The translations under genes were made by a program, and so were the position numbers. From NCBI RefSeq assembly GCF_024756275.1, contig NZ_JANUGQ010000015.1, positions 1-64,000 on the forward strand: a DNA stretch of 64,000 nt. The letters are read 5' to 3'. The notes beneath the pieces are model-generated. The model was not told the origin of the DNA. It worked only from the letters and a program-made list of their open reading frames with translations, and did no database searches. Source of the stretch: Streptomyces pyxinae (GTDB lineage: Bacteria > Actinomycetota > Actinomycetes > Streptomycetales > Streptomycetaceae). Shown here one piece after another: positions 17,546-25,669 of this stretch (position 1 is the first letter of the stretch; every line of letters begins with the position of its first letter).

Positions 17546-18784
17546 TCACAGCGGCAGAGTGACCCGCATCACCAGGCCACCGCCCTCCCGGGGCTCCGCG
17601 GCGATGTGCCCGCCGTGCGCCCGGGCCACCGAGCGGACGATGGAGAGGCCGAGGCCGACCCCCTTGTCACTGCCGGTGCGCTCGGTGCGCAGCCGCCGGA
17701 AAGGCTCGAAGAGGTTGTCGATCTCGTACGCGGGAACGACGGGACCGGTGTTCGAGACGACCAGCACGGCCCGGCCCGGGGCGGTCTCGGTGACCACCTC
17801 GACCCAGCCGCCGTCCGGGATGTTGTACCGGACGGCGTTCTGCACCAGGTTCAGCGCGATCCGCTCCAGCAGGACGCCATTGCCCTGGACGACCACCGGG
17901 GCCCGCTCGCCCCGGATCTCGACGTGCTTCTCGGCCGCCTCGCCCCGCACCTGCTCGATGGCGCGCACGGCGACCTCGGCGAGGTCCACCGGTTTGCGCT
18001 CGGCGATCTGGTTGTCACTGCGGGCGAGCAGCAGCAGGCCCTCCACCAGTTGCTCACTGCGCTCATTGGTGGCGAGCAGGGTCCGGCCCAGCTGCTGGAG
18101 CTCGGCCGGGGCCCCGGGATCGGAGAGGTGGACCTCCAGCAGGGTCCGGTTGATCGCCAGCGGGGTGCGCAGCTCGTGCGAGGCGTTGGCGACGAACCGC
18201 TGCTGGGCGCTGAACGCCCGCTCCAGCCGCTCCAGCATCTCGTCGAAGGTGTCGGCCAGCTCCTTGAGCTCGTCGTCCGGGCCGTCCAGCTTGATCCGGC
18301 GGGCCAGGTCGGAACCGGCCACCTGACGGGCGGTGCGGGTGATCCGGCCCAGCGGGGAGAGCACCCGGCCCGCCATCGCGTAGCCGAAGGCGAAGGCGAT
18401 GACGCTCAGCCCCAGCAGCGCGAAGAGCGAACGGCGCAGCAGGTCCTGGAGCGCGTGCTGGCGCTGCTGCTGGACGCAGGTGTTCATCGCCGCGTTGAAC
18501 ACATCGGAGTCGGCGTTGGTCGGGAAATCACAGATCTTGCTGGTGACCTGGCCGTTCACCACCCGGAACGGCAGCTCGCTGATCACCTGGAGCGCCTGCG
18601 CGGCCAGCAGGTAGATGATCGACAGCAGCAGGATCCCGGCGATCAGGAACATGCCGCCGTACAGCAGCGTCAGCCGTATCCGGATGGTGGGGCGCAGCCA
18701 GGGCCGCACCGGGCCCCGGGGGTCCCAGGTGGGCTTCGGCGGGTGGTGCGGGGGCGGGGGCGCGGGGGCGGGGGCGGTGGCCAC
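17546..18784 (-). CDS. cutS: CutS sensor histidine kinase
   Basis: A 412-residue membrane kinase. TM1 (about 38-62), an extracytoplasmic loop of about 57 residues, TM2 (about 119-138), HAMP, HisKA with H203 in ASHELRTPL, then HATPase with NLVQNAVRYN and GVGLGLSIVRSVARAHGG. The loop holds exactly two cysteines, C85 (KICDF) and C103 (MNTCV). The GTG start lies 3 nt after the cutR stop, giving a cutR-cutS operon. Identification rests on the domain layout plus the Streptomyces gene order (cutRS between DUF4193 and ferrochelatase). CutRS was first linked to antibiotic production in S. lividans and more recently to secretion/protein-folding stress. Confidence 0.9.
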   Translation of the reverse strand: MATAPAPAPPPPHHPPKPTWDPRGPVRPWLRPTIRIRLTLLYGGMFLIAGILLLSIIYLLAAQALQVISELPFRVVNGQVTSKICDFPTNADSDVFNAAMNTCVQQQRQHALQDLLRRSLFALLGLSVIAFAFGYAMAGRVLSPLGRITRTARQVAGSDLARRIKLDGPDDELKELADTFDEMLERLERAFSAQQRFVANASHELRTPLAINRTLLEVHLSDPGAPAELQQLGRTLLATNERSEQLVEGLLLLARSDNQIAERKPVDLAEVAVRAIEQVRGEAAEKHVEIRGERAPVVVQGNGVLLERIALNLVQNAVRYNIPDGGWVEVVTETAPGRAVLVVSNTGPVVPAYEIDNLFEPFRRLRTERTGSDKGVGLGLSIVRSVARAHGGHIAAEPREGGGLVMRVTLPL

Positions 18785-18787
18785 GGA

Positions 18788-19441
18788 TCAGATCCGGTAG
18801 CCCGAGCCGGGCACGGTGACGATCACCGGCGGCTCGCCGAGCTTGCGGCGCAGGGTCATCACGGTCACCCGGACCACATTGGTGAACGGGTCGGTGTTCT
18901 CGTCCCACGCCTTCTCCAGCAGCTGCTCGGCCGAGACGACCGCGCCCTCGCTGCGCATCAGGACCTCCAGGACCGCGAACTCCTTGGGCGCGAGCTGGAT
19001 CTCCCGGCCGTCCCGGAAGACCTCGCGGCGGTTGGGGTCGAGCTTGATGCCGGCCCGCTCCAGGACCGGCGGCAGCGGGACCGTGGTGCGCCGGCCGAGG
19101 GCCCGCACCCGCGCGGTCAGCTCGGTGAAGGCGAAGGGCTTGGGCAGATAGTCGTCCGCGCCCAGCTCCAGGCCCTCCACCCGGTCGCTGACGTCCCCGG
19201 AGGCGGTGAGCATCAGGACCCGGGTCGGCATGCCGAGGTCCACGATCCGGCGGCACACGTCGTCGCCGTGCACCAGCGGGAGGTCCCGGTCGAGCACCAC
19301 CACGTCGTAGTCGTTGACCTCCACCCGCTCCAGTGCGGCGGCGCCGTCGTAGACCACGTCGACGGCCATGGCCTCCCGGCGCAGACCGGTGGCCACCGCG
19401 TCGGCGAGCAGTTGCTCGTCCTCGACGACGAGTACGCGCAC
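18788..19441 (-). CDS. cutR: CutR response regulator (OmpR family)
   Basis: A 217-residue response regulator: MRVLVVEDEQ acidic pocket, phosphoacceptor D51 in VVVLDRDLPL, LPKPFAFTELTARVRAL lysine region, and an OmpR winged helix from about 125 (REIQLAPKEFAVLEVLMRSE to VTVPGSGYRI). The GTG at 19441 has GAAGGA about 6 nt upstream. The frame is open far upstream but that part is not protein-like. It is the partner of CutS, 3 nt downstream. Confidence 0.92.
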   Translation of the reverse strand: MRVLVVEDEQLLADAVATGLRREAMAVDVVYDGAAALERVEVNDYDVVVLDRDLPLVHGDDVCRRIVDLGMPTRVLMLTASGDVSDRVEGLELGADDYLPKPFAFTELTARVRALGRRTTVPLPPVLERAGIKLDPNRREVFRDGREIQLAPKEFAVLEVLMRSEGAVVSAEQLLEKAWDENTDPFTNVVRVTVMTLRRKLGEPPVIVTVPGSGYRI

Positions 19442-19811
19442 GGTTGTTCCTTCCCACGAAGCCCGTCCGGGCCGGGGCTCGCCGCGAGGCACCCCCGGGG
19501 CCCGGATCCGGGCAGTTCCCCACTTTGACTGTGCGTGTCCATCCTGCCCCTTACGCGCGTAAACCGGCTGTAAGACGGCTCGCGGGCGGCCCCCGGGGAC
19601 CGGCTCCCGGGCGGTGTTTTCCGGCTGTTCACCTGATTCGGAGGCCGGTCGAGGTTTCCGCTCGGAGGGCCGGGGGGAGGACGACTGCACACCCCGATCA
19701 CATCGCGCTGTTCGCGCGCGCCGTCCGCTCTGTCCCCCAGAGGTGGCGTGTGTGATCGATCCGACCCTCGGCACACCCCCGTGCCACCGACCCATGACGA
19801 GGGGGCGCACG
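19442..19811. other. Divergent intergenic region between cutR and a small ORF
   Basis: About 370 bp holding the promoters of cutRS (minus) and the 57-residue gene (plus). Around 19550-19640 the sequence is less GC-rich (CTTACGCGCGTAAACCGGCTGTAA words). No operator was identified with confidence. Confidence 0.4.
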
Positions 19812-19985
19812 ATGGACGCTTTCACCGACGGGATTCTGCAGCGCATAAGGGCGGCGGAGGACGACCTCACGTACGCCCGGGAGACCGGCGACGAATTCCT
19901 CGCCGATGTCGAGCAGGAGGAGCTGGACGACCTCCGCCGGCTCGCCGCCGAACACGGCGTGGAGATCGGCGCGGCGACGGCCTGA
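19812..19985 (+). CDS. Small acidic conserved protein, unknown function
   Basis: A 57-residue protein: MDAFTDGILQRIRAAEDDL, then ARETGDEFLADVEQEELDDL and RRLAAEHGVEI. It is predicted to form two amphipathic helices (coiled-coil hairpin) with strong negative charge. The GAGGGGGCG upstream is an acceptable ribosome-binding site, and codon third positions are GC-rich. It is followed by a strong hairpin at 20110. Similar tiny genes are common beside cutRS in Streptomyces. No function can be assigned. Confidence 0.75.
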   Translation: MDAFTDGILQRIRAAEDDLTYARETGDEFLADVEQEELDDLRRLAAEHGVEIGAATA

Positions 19986-20592
19986 CCGGGGCGGCGAGAG
20001 CCCCGGGGAACACCCGGCCGGGCCGCCGCCGGCCCCTGAAACACCTGATCGGGGGGCCGCCACCGGCCCTCATGGAAACACCCGAACCACCCGCACAGCG
20101 GTACCCACCAGGGCCCCGCGGCCCCGCACGCCGGCCGCGGGGCCCTGTGCTGTCCCTGCGCGCCACCGGGGGCCGTCCGGGGCCGCGCCGTCACCGGGGC
20201 ACGTCAGACGTCGTCCGGGGCCGCCCGCAGGCCGCCCGGGGCCGCACCGCCGCGGGGGCCGCGCACCCCGCCGGGGCCCTGCCCGTGACCCCGGAGCGGC
20301 GCGGGTGGTTCCCCGCCCCGTCCGGGACGACAGAGGCCGTACGGCTCCGAGGGCGGGCCCGCCGGTCCTCGGGCACCCGGCCGGAGCCCCGGCGGAGATC
20401 GCGGCGCCTCCCGCGCCCCCGGAGCGACCTCCGCCCCCGCCCGGCACGGCGGGTCACCGGGGCGGAAGACACCCGTCGGCGCACCCGGCCGGGGCGGCCC
20501 GATCGGGCCCGGCAGGCACACCGGTCCCGGCACGACGGGCCGCCGGGCGCACCGACCGGTCGGTGCGCGGCATCCGGCGGACGGGCCTGGGG
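19986..20592. other. Intergenic, extremely GC-rich
   Basis: No gene is supported apart from the terminator at 20110-20146. The rest is CGGGGCC/GGCCCCG-rich, and frames open across it in several phases without protein character. Confidence 0.5.
20110..20146 (+). terminator. Hairpin terminator after the small acidic gene
   Basis: Perfect 14-bp stem: AGGGCCCCGCGGCC (20110-20123) pairs with GGCCGCGGGGCCCT (20133-20146). It stands between a plus-strand and a minus-strand gene, so it may serve both. Confidence 0.8.
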
Positions 20593-21426
20593 TCAGTCGT
20601 GCCAGGCGCCGAATTCCTCCAGCAGCTCTTGCAGCGGCTCGAAGACGCCGGGACCCGCCACCACCGTCAGCTCCTCCGACTCCGGCCGGCCCGGCCGGCC
20701 GCCGGTGAGCGCTCCGGCCTCGCGGGCGATCAGGGTGCCGGCCGCCCAGTCCCAGGGCCGCAGCCCCCGCTCGTAGAAACCGTCCAGCCTCCCCGCCGCC
20801 ACGTCCGCCAGGTCGATGGCGGCCGAACCGCTGCGGCGGATGTCGCGGAGGCGCGGGATGAGCCGCTGGGCCACGTCCGCCTGGTGCGCCCGGACCGGGG
20901 TCACGTAGTTGAAGCCGGTCGAGACCAGCGCCTGGTCCAGCGGCGGCGCCGGGCGGCAGCGCACCGGGCGGTCGTTGAGGAAGGCCCCGCCGCCGAGCAC
21001 CGCCCGGGTGGTCTCGCCCCGCATCGGCGCCTCGACCACGCCGACCAGGGTCCGGCCGTCCCGCTCGGCCGCCACCGAGACGGACCAGGTCGGCAGGCCG
21101 TAGAGGTAGTTCACGGTGCCGTCCAGCGGATCGATGACCCAGCGGATCCCGGTGCTGCCCTCGGTGGCCGCGCCCTCCTCGCCGAGCAGGCCGTCGTCCG
21201 GCCGGTGCTCGGCGAGGAAGCCGGTGATCAGCTTCTCGGCGGCGATGTCCATCTCGGTGACCACGTCGATCGGGCTCGACTTGGTCGCCGCGACGCCCAG
21301 GTCGTCCGGGCGGCCGTCGCGCAGCAGGGCGCCCGCCCGGCGGGCCGCCGTCAGGGCCAGCTCCAGCAGCTCGGCCAGGAGCGGGTCGGCGGCGTCCGGG
21401 ACGGTCGCGGGGGTGGGGTCGGGCAC
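20593..21426 (-). CDS. Inositol monophosphatase family protein
   Basis: A 277-residue Mg2+-dependent phosphatase of the IMPase/FBPase fold. Metal-site motifs: LGEEGA (about 81-86), WVIDPLDGTVNYLYGLP (about 95-111) and WDWAAGTLIAREAGALTGG (about 225-243). GTG at 21426 lies 9 nt after the ferrochelatase stop, so the two are co-transcribed. It probably dephosphorylates inositol-1-phosphate or a related sugar phosphate (histidinol phosphate also possible). Sequence alone does not separate these. Confidence 0.92.
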   Translation of the reverse strand: MPDPTPATVPDAADPLLAELLELALTAARRAGALLRDGRPDDLGVAATKSSPIDVVTEMDIAAEKLITGFLAEHRPDDGLLGEEGAATEGSTGIRWVIDPLDGTVNYLYGLPTWSVSVAAERDGRTLVGVVEAPMRGETTRAVLGGGAFLNDRPVRCRPAPPLDQALVSTGFNYVTPVRAHQADVAQRLIPRLRDIRRSGSAAIDLADVAAGRLDGFYERGLRPWDWAAGTLIAREAGALTGGRPGRPESEELTVVAGPGVFEPLQELLEEFGAWHD

Positions 21427-21435
21427 GGTGGCTCC

Positions 21436-22563
21436 TTACGCGTAGGGGCTGTCGGCACCGGCGGCCGCGGGACGCTCCGCGCGGGCCGGGCAGCAACCGA
21501 TCGGGCACAGGTCGTGCGAGGGTCCGAGGCCGCCGAGCGCGCACCGCTCCACGGGCGCGCCCCGCTCGGCCGCCGCGCGCTCCAGGACGAGCTCCCGGAC
21601 TGCGGCGGCGAACCGGGGGTCGGCCCCGACGGTGGCGGACCGGCGGACCGGCAGTCCGAGTTCGGCGGCCTTGGCGGTGGCCTCGGTGTCCAGGTCGTAC
21701 AGGACCTCCATGTGGTCCGAGACGAAGCCGATCGGCACCATCACGACGGCCGGCGCCCCGGCGGCGTGCACCGCCTCCAGGTGGTCGCAGATGTCCGGCT
21801 CCAGCCACGGGATGTGCGGGGCGCCGCTGCGCGACTGGTAGACGAGGTCCCAGGGGTGGTCGACGCCGGTGGCCTCGCGCACCGCCAGGGCGACCAGCTC
21901 CGCCACGTCGAGGTGCTGGCGCACATAGGCGCCGCCGTCGCCGTGCTCCCCGGCGGGGCCCGAGGTGTCGGCGGCCGACTCCGGGATGGAGTGGGTGGTG
22001 AAGGCGAGCCGGGCACCGTCCCGTACCGGCTCGTCCAGCTCCGCGAGCGAGGCCAGCACCCCTTCGACGACCGGCTCGACGAAGCCGGGGTGGTTGAAGT
22101 AGTGGCGCAGCTTGTCGACGCGCGGCAGCGGCAGCCCCTCCGCCTCCAGCGTGGCCAGCGCGTCCGCCAGGTTCTCCCGGTACTGCCGGCAGCCGGAGTA
22201 GGAGGCGTAGGCGCTGGTGGCGAGGACCGCGATCCGGCGCCGGCCGTCCGCGACCATTTCCCGGAGGGCGTCCGTGAGACAGGGCGCCCAGTTGCGGTTG
22301 CCCCAGTAGACCGGGAGGTCCAGGCCCGCGTCGGCGAAGTCCTCGCGCAGCGCGGCGAGCAGGGCCCGGTTCTGGTCGTTGATGGGGCTGACGCCGCCGA
22401 ACAGGAAGTAGTGCTGCCCCACTTCCTTGAGCCGTTCCCGGGGGATGCCGCGCCCGCGCGTCACGTTCTCCAGGAACGGGACCACGTCGTCGGGGCCCTC
22501 GGGCCCGCCGAAGGAGAGCAGCAACAGGGCGTCGTAGGGGGCTGGATCGCGCTGATCGGACAT
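21436..22563 (-). CDS. hemH: Coproporphyrin III ferrochelatase
   Basis: A 375-residue ferrochelatase (CpfC in the actinobacterial coproporphyrin-dependent haem route), inserting Fe2+ into coproporphyrin III. Visible: LLLSFGGPEGPDDV at the start, FGGVSPIN, the active-site region LAFTTHSIPESAA, YQSRSGAPHIPWLEPDI and PIGFVSDHMEVLYDLD. Cysteines C125 and C-terminal C341, C353, C357 and C358 are positioned to hold the [2Fe-2S] cluster known from actinobacterial enzymes. ATG at 22563 starts the conserved protein. It is followed after 9 nt by the IMPase-family gene. Confidence 0.95.
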   Translation of the reverse strand: MSDQRDPAPYDALLLLSFGGPEGPDDVVPFLENVTRGRGIPRERLKEVGQHYFLFGGVSPINDQNRALLAALREDFADAGLDLPVYWGNRNWAPCLTDALREMVADGRRRIAVLATSAYASYSGCRQYRENLADALATLEAEGLPLPRVDKLRHYFNHPGFVEPVVEGVLASLAELDEPVRDGARLAFTTHSIPESAADTSGPAGEHGDGGAYVRQHLDVAELVALAVREATGVDHPWDLVYQSRSGAPHIPWLEPDICDHLEAVHAAGAPAVVMVPIGFVSDHMEVLYDLDTEATAKAAELGLPVRRSATVGADPRFAAAVRELVLERAAAERGAPVERCALGGLGPSHDLCPIGCCPARAERPAAAGADSPYA

Positions 22564-22952
22564 GGAATCGATCCTGCCACCCGCCCCGGGGGCCCGGGAC
22601 ACCGCCGTGCGCGGGCGCGCCGGACCGCCGGCGCCCGTCCGCTCCCCCGCCCCGGGCCGGGTCCCGGTCGCCCGTCCGCTCCCCGCCCCGGCCCGGTCCC
22701 CGTCTCACCGTCCTCCGCACTCCGCCGGGCCGGCCGGGTCCGCGTCCTCCGCGCCGTCCCGGGCCGAGTTCCCGGCCTCCGCCCGCTCCGGGCCGGGCGG
22801 AGGCGTTCGGCCCGGGGCGGAACCCGGCCGCGCCGCCCGCCGCCCGGTCCTGCCCGCCGGCCGGGCGGCGAAAACCGCTGTGCGCGTACCGCCGCCCGAC
22901 ACGTAAGCTGTCAAGACTGCCCGTACGCCTTACGCTCTGGCCGGAGTGCCCC
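22564..22952. other. Divergent intergenic region, ferrochelatase / MFS
   Basis: No gene seen. CACGTAAGCTGTCAAGACTG and CCGTACGCCTTACGC at 22900-22935 are the least GC-rich part and probably hold the MFS promoter. GGAG at 22943-22946 precedes its TTG start. Confidence 0.4.
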
Positions 22953-24281
22953 TTGCCCAGTCCCTACCGCGCGGTCTTCACCGCCCCCGGCACCCTGAAG
23001 TTCTCCGCCGCCGGCCTGCTCGGCCGGATGCCGCTGTCCATGATGGGCATCGGGATCATGACCATGGTGTCCGAGATCACCGGCCGCTACGGCCTGGCGG
23101 GCACCCTCTCCGGCACGCTGGCGCTCTCCGCCGCCGTGCTGGGGCCGCAGGTCTCCCGGCTGGTGGACCGGCACGGGCAGCGCCGGATACTCCGGCCGGT
23201 GACGCTGGTCGCGCTGGCCGCCGTCGCGGGGCTGCTGATCTGCGCCCAGCAGGGGCTGCCGGACTGGACGCTCTTCGTCTTCGCCGCCGTCGCGGGCTGC
23301 ATACCGAGCGTGGGCGCGATGACCCGCGCCCGCTGGGCGTCGATCTACGAGGGCTCCCCCCGGGAGCTGCACACCGCCTACTCGGTGGAGTCGGTGGTCG
23401 ACGAGGTCTGCTTCATCTTCGGTCCGATCATCTCCATCGGCCTGTCCACCATGTGGTTCCCGGAGGCCGGTCCGCTGCTCGCGGCGGGCTTCCTGGCGGT
23501 CGGCGTCTGGTGGCTCACCGCCCAGCGGGAGACCGAGCCGGCACCGCACCCGGCCGAGCAGCACAGCGGGGGCTCCGCGCTGCGCTCCCCCGGGCTCCAG
23601 GTGCTGATGGCCGCGTTCGTCGCCACCGGGGCGATCTTCGGCGCGGTGGACGTGGTGACCGTGGCCTTCGCCGACGAGGCGGGGAACAAGTCGGCCTCCA
23701 GCCTGGTGCTGGCCGTCTACGCGCTCGGCTCCTGTCTCGCCGGGGCGGTCTTCGGCCTGCTGCACCTCAAGGGAGCGCCGTCCCGCCGCTGGGTGGTGGG
23801 TGTCTGCGCGATGGCCGTGAGTATGATCCCCCTCCAACTGGCCGGGAGCCTGCCGTTCCTGGCCGTGGCGCTCTTTGTCGCGGGGCTGGCCATCGCGCCG
23901 ACGATGGTGACCACCATGGCCCTGGTGGAGGCGCACGTACCGCGCAGCAAGCTGACCGAGGGCATGTCCTGGACGAGTACCGGGCTGGCGGTCGGCGTGT
24001 CGCTGGGTTCGGCCGCCGCCGGCTGGGTGGTCGAGGCCCATGGGGCGGCGGCGGGGTACGCGGTGCCCGGTGTGGCGGGAGTGCTCGCGGCCGCGGTGGC
24101 GTTCCTGGGGTACGCCCGGCTCCGTGAGCCGGCACCGACGCGGGAGGGTCACCGTGAGCAGGCACTACAGGAACCCGCAGCACCCGAACCACTCGACCGG
24201 CCCGGACAGCGTGAGCGCCCCGACGACCGGTCGGAACACCCCGACGGCAGCGGGCGCCCGGAAGAGCGGCACCTGGCGTAA
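22953..24281 (+). CDS. MFS transporter
   Basis: A 442-residue major-facilitator protein with about twelve transmembrane segments in two halves. The loop between TM2 and TM3 carries LVDRHGQRRILRP (the MFS A-like motif); GFLAVGVWWLTAQRE ends the first half, then a hydrophilic linker (about 195-212). The start is TTG at 22953, where the family's SPYRAVF-type N-terminus begins, with GGAG 6 nt upstream; no ATG/GTG fits. The C-terminal 60 residues are hydrophilic and their DNA overlaps the next gene's start by 128 bp. Substrate unknown. Confidence 0.88.
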   Translation: MPSPYRAVFTAPGTLKFSAAGLLGRMPLSMMGIGIMTMVSEITGRYGLAGTLSGTLALSAAVLGPQVSRLVDRHGQRRILRPVTLVALAAVAGLLICAQQGLPDWTLFVFAAVAGCIPSVGAMTRARWASIYEGSPRELHTAYSVESVVDEVCFIFGPIISIGLSTMWFPEAGPLLAAGFLAVGVWWLTAQRETEPAPHPAEQHSGGSALRSPGLQVLMAAFVATGAIFGAVDVVTVAFADEAGNKSASSLVLAVYALGSCLAGAVFGLLHLKGAPSRRWVVGVCAMAVSMIPLQLAGSLPFLAVALFVAGLAIAPTMVTTMALVEAHVPRSKLTEGMSWTSTGLAVGVSLGSAAAGWVVEAHGAAAGYAVPGVAGVLAAAVAFLGYARLREPAPTREGHREQALQEPAAPEPLDRPGQRERPDDRSEHPDGSGRPEERHLA

Positions 24282-25560
24282 CTGGGCCGGCAATGTCACC
24301 GCCCGGCCCGCCCGGGAGGCCCGGCCCGCCTCCGTGGCGGAGCTGGCCGGGGCGGTCCGGACGGCGGCCGACGCGGGGTTGCGGGTCAAGACGGTCGGCA
24401 CCGGCCACTCCTTCACCGCCATCGCCGCCACCGACGGGCTGCTGATCCGGCCGGACCTGCTGACCGGCATCCGGCGGATCGACCGCCGCGCCATGACCGT
24501 GACCGTGGAGTCGGGCACCCCACTGCGGCGGCTGAACCAGGCGCTGGCGCGGGAGGGCCTCTCGCTCACCAATATGGGCGACATCATGGAGCAGACCGTC
24601 GCGGGCGCCGTCAGCACCGGCACCCATGGCACCGGCCGTGACTCCGCCTCCCTCGCGGCACAGATCCGGGAACTGGAGCTGGTGACGGCGGACGGTTCGG
24701 TGCTGACCTGCTCGCCCGGGGAGAACCCGGACGTCTTCGCCGCCGCCCGGGTCGGTCTTGGCGCCCTGGGGATCATCTCCGCGCTCACCTTCGCGGTGGA
24801 GCCGCTCTTCCTGCTGGCGGCCCGCGAGGAGCCGATGAGCTTCGACCGGGTGACCGGGGACTTCGACGCGCTGCACGCGGAGAACGAGCACTTCGAGTTC
24901 TACTGGTTCCCGCACACCGACCAGTGCAGCGTCAAGCGGAACAACCGCAGCGCGGGCCCGGCGCGGCCGCTCGGCCGGTTCGCCGGCTGGGTGGCGGACG
25001 AGCTGCTCTCCAACGGCATGTTCCAGGTGGTCAACACGGTCGGCCGGCTGGCGCCTCCGGCGGTGCCCGCGATGGCCGGGGTGACCAGCCGGGCGCTCTC
25101 CGCCCGTACCTATACGGACATCCCGTACAAGGTGTTCACCAGCTCCCGGCGGGTGCGGTTCATGGAGATGGAGTACGCGCTGCCCCGGGAGACCGTCATC
25201 GCCGTGCTGCGCGAACTGCGGGCGATGGTCGACCGGTCGCCGCTGCGGGTGAGCTTCCCCGTGGAGGTGCGGACCGCGCCCGCCGACGACATCCCGCTCT
25301 CCACCGCGTCCGGCCGGGAGACCGCGTACCTCGCGGTGCACATGTACCGGGGCGTGCCGTACCGGGAGTACTTCACGGCGGCCGAGCGGATCATGACGGC
25401 GCACGGCGGGCGGCCGCACTGGGGCAAGGTGCACACCCGGGACGCCGGCTATCTGGCCGGGGTCTATCCGCGCTTCGGGGAGTTCACCGCGCTCCGGGAC
25501 CGCCTGGACCCGCGGCGAGTGTTCGGCAACGACCACCTGCGGCGGGTCCTGGGCGACTGA
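24154..25560 (+). CDS. D-arabinono-1,4-lactone oxidase / FAD-linked sugar-lactone oxidase
   Basis: A 468-residue flavoprotein of the ALO/GULO family. The PCMH-type FAD domain covers about 45-215: NWAGNVTARPA, VGTGHSFTAIAATDGLLI, and GAVSTGTHGTGR, the FAD-contact loop. The ALO domain to the end carries the family motif PHWGKVHTRD, YPRFGEFTALRDRLDP and VFGND. It would oxidise an aldonolactone (or alditol-type substrate) with O2. The start is GTG at 24154 (GGAGGG 6 nt upstream), inside the 3' end of the MFS gene; a GTG at 24211 is an alternative. Either way the genes overlap. A strong terminator follows. Confidence 0.9.
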   Translation: MSRHYRNPQHPNHSTGPDSVSAPTTGRNTPTAAGARKSGTWRNWAGNVTARPAREARPASVAELAGAVRTAADAGLRVKTVGTGHSFTAIAATDGLLIRPDLLTGIRRIDRRAMTVTVESGTPLRRLNQALAREGLSLTNMGDIMEQTVAGAVSTGTHGTGRDSASLAAQIRELELVTADGSVLTCSPGENPDVFAAARVGLGALGIISALTFAVEPLFLLAAREEPMSFDRVTGDFDALHAENEHFEFYWFPHTDQCSVKRNNRSAGPARPLGRFAGWVADELLSNGMFQVVNTVGRLAPPAVPAMAGVTSRALSARTYTDIPYKVFTSSRRVRFMEMEYALPRETVIAVLRELRAMVDRSPLRVSFPVEVRTAPADDIPLSTASGRETAYLAVHMYRGVPYREYFTAAERIMTAHGGRPHWGKVHTRDAGYLAGVYPRFGEFTALRDRLDPRRVFGNDHLRRVLGD

Positions 25561-25609
25561 TCCCGCGCGATCGGTGCGGCGGCCCCGGCCGGAGCCGTAC
25601 GCCCTCGGG

Positions 25610-25660
25610 GCCGTACGACCGGTGCCGTGTCATGTGGTCGTACGGCACCGGTCGTACGGC
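25610..25660. terminator. Bidirectional hairpin terminator between convergent genes
   Basis: Perfect 19-bp stem (25610-25628 with 25642-25660; left arm GCCGTACGACCGGTGCCGT) and a 13-nt loop. It lies 50 bp past the lactone oxidase stop and 10 bp from the convergent gene's stop. Confidence 0.9.
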
Positions 25661-25669
25661 GGCCGGGGC

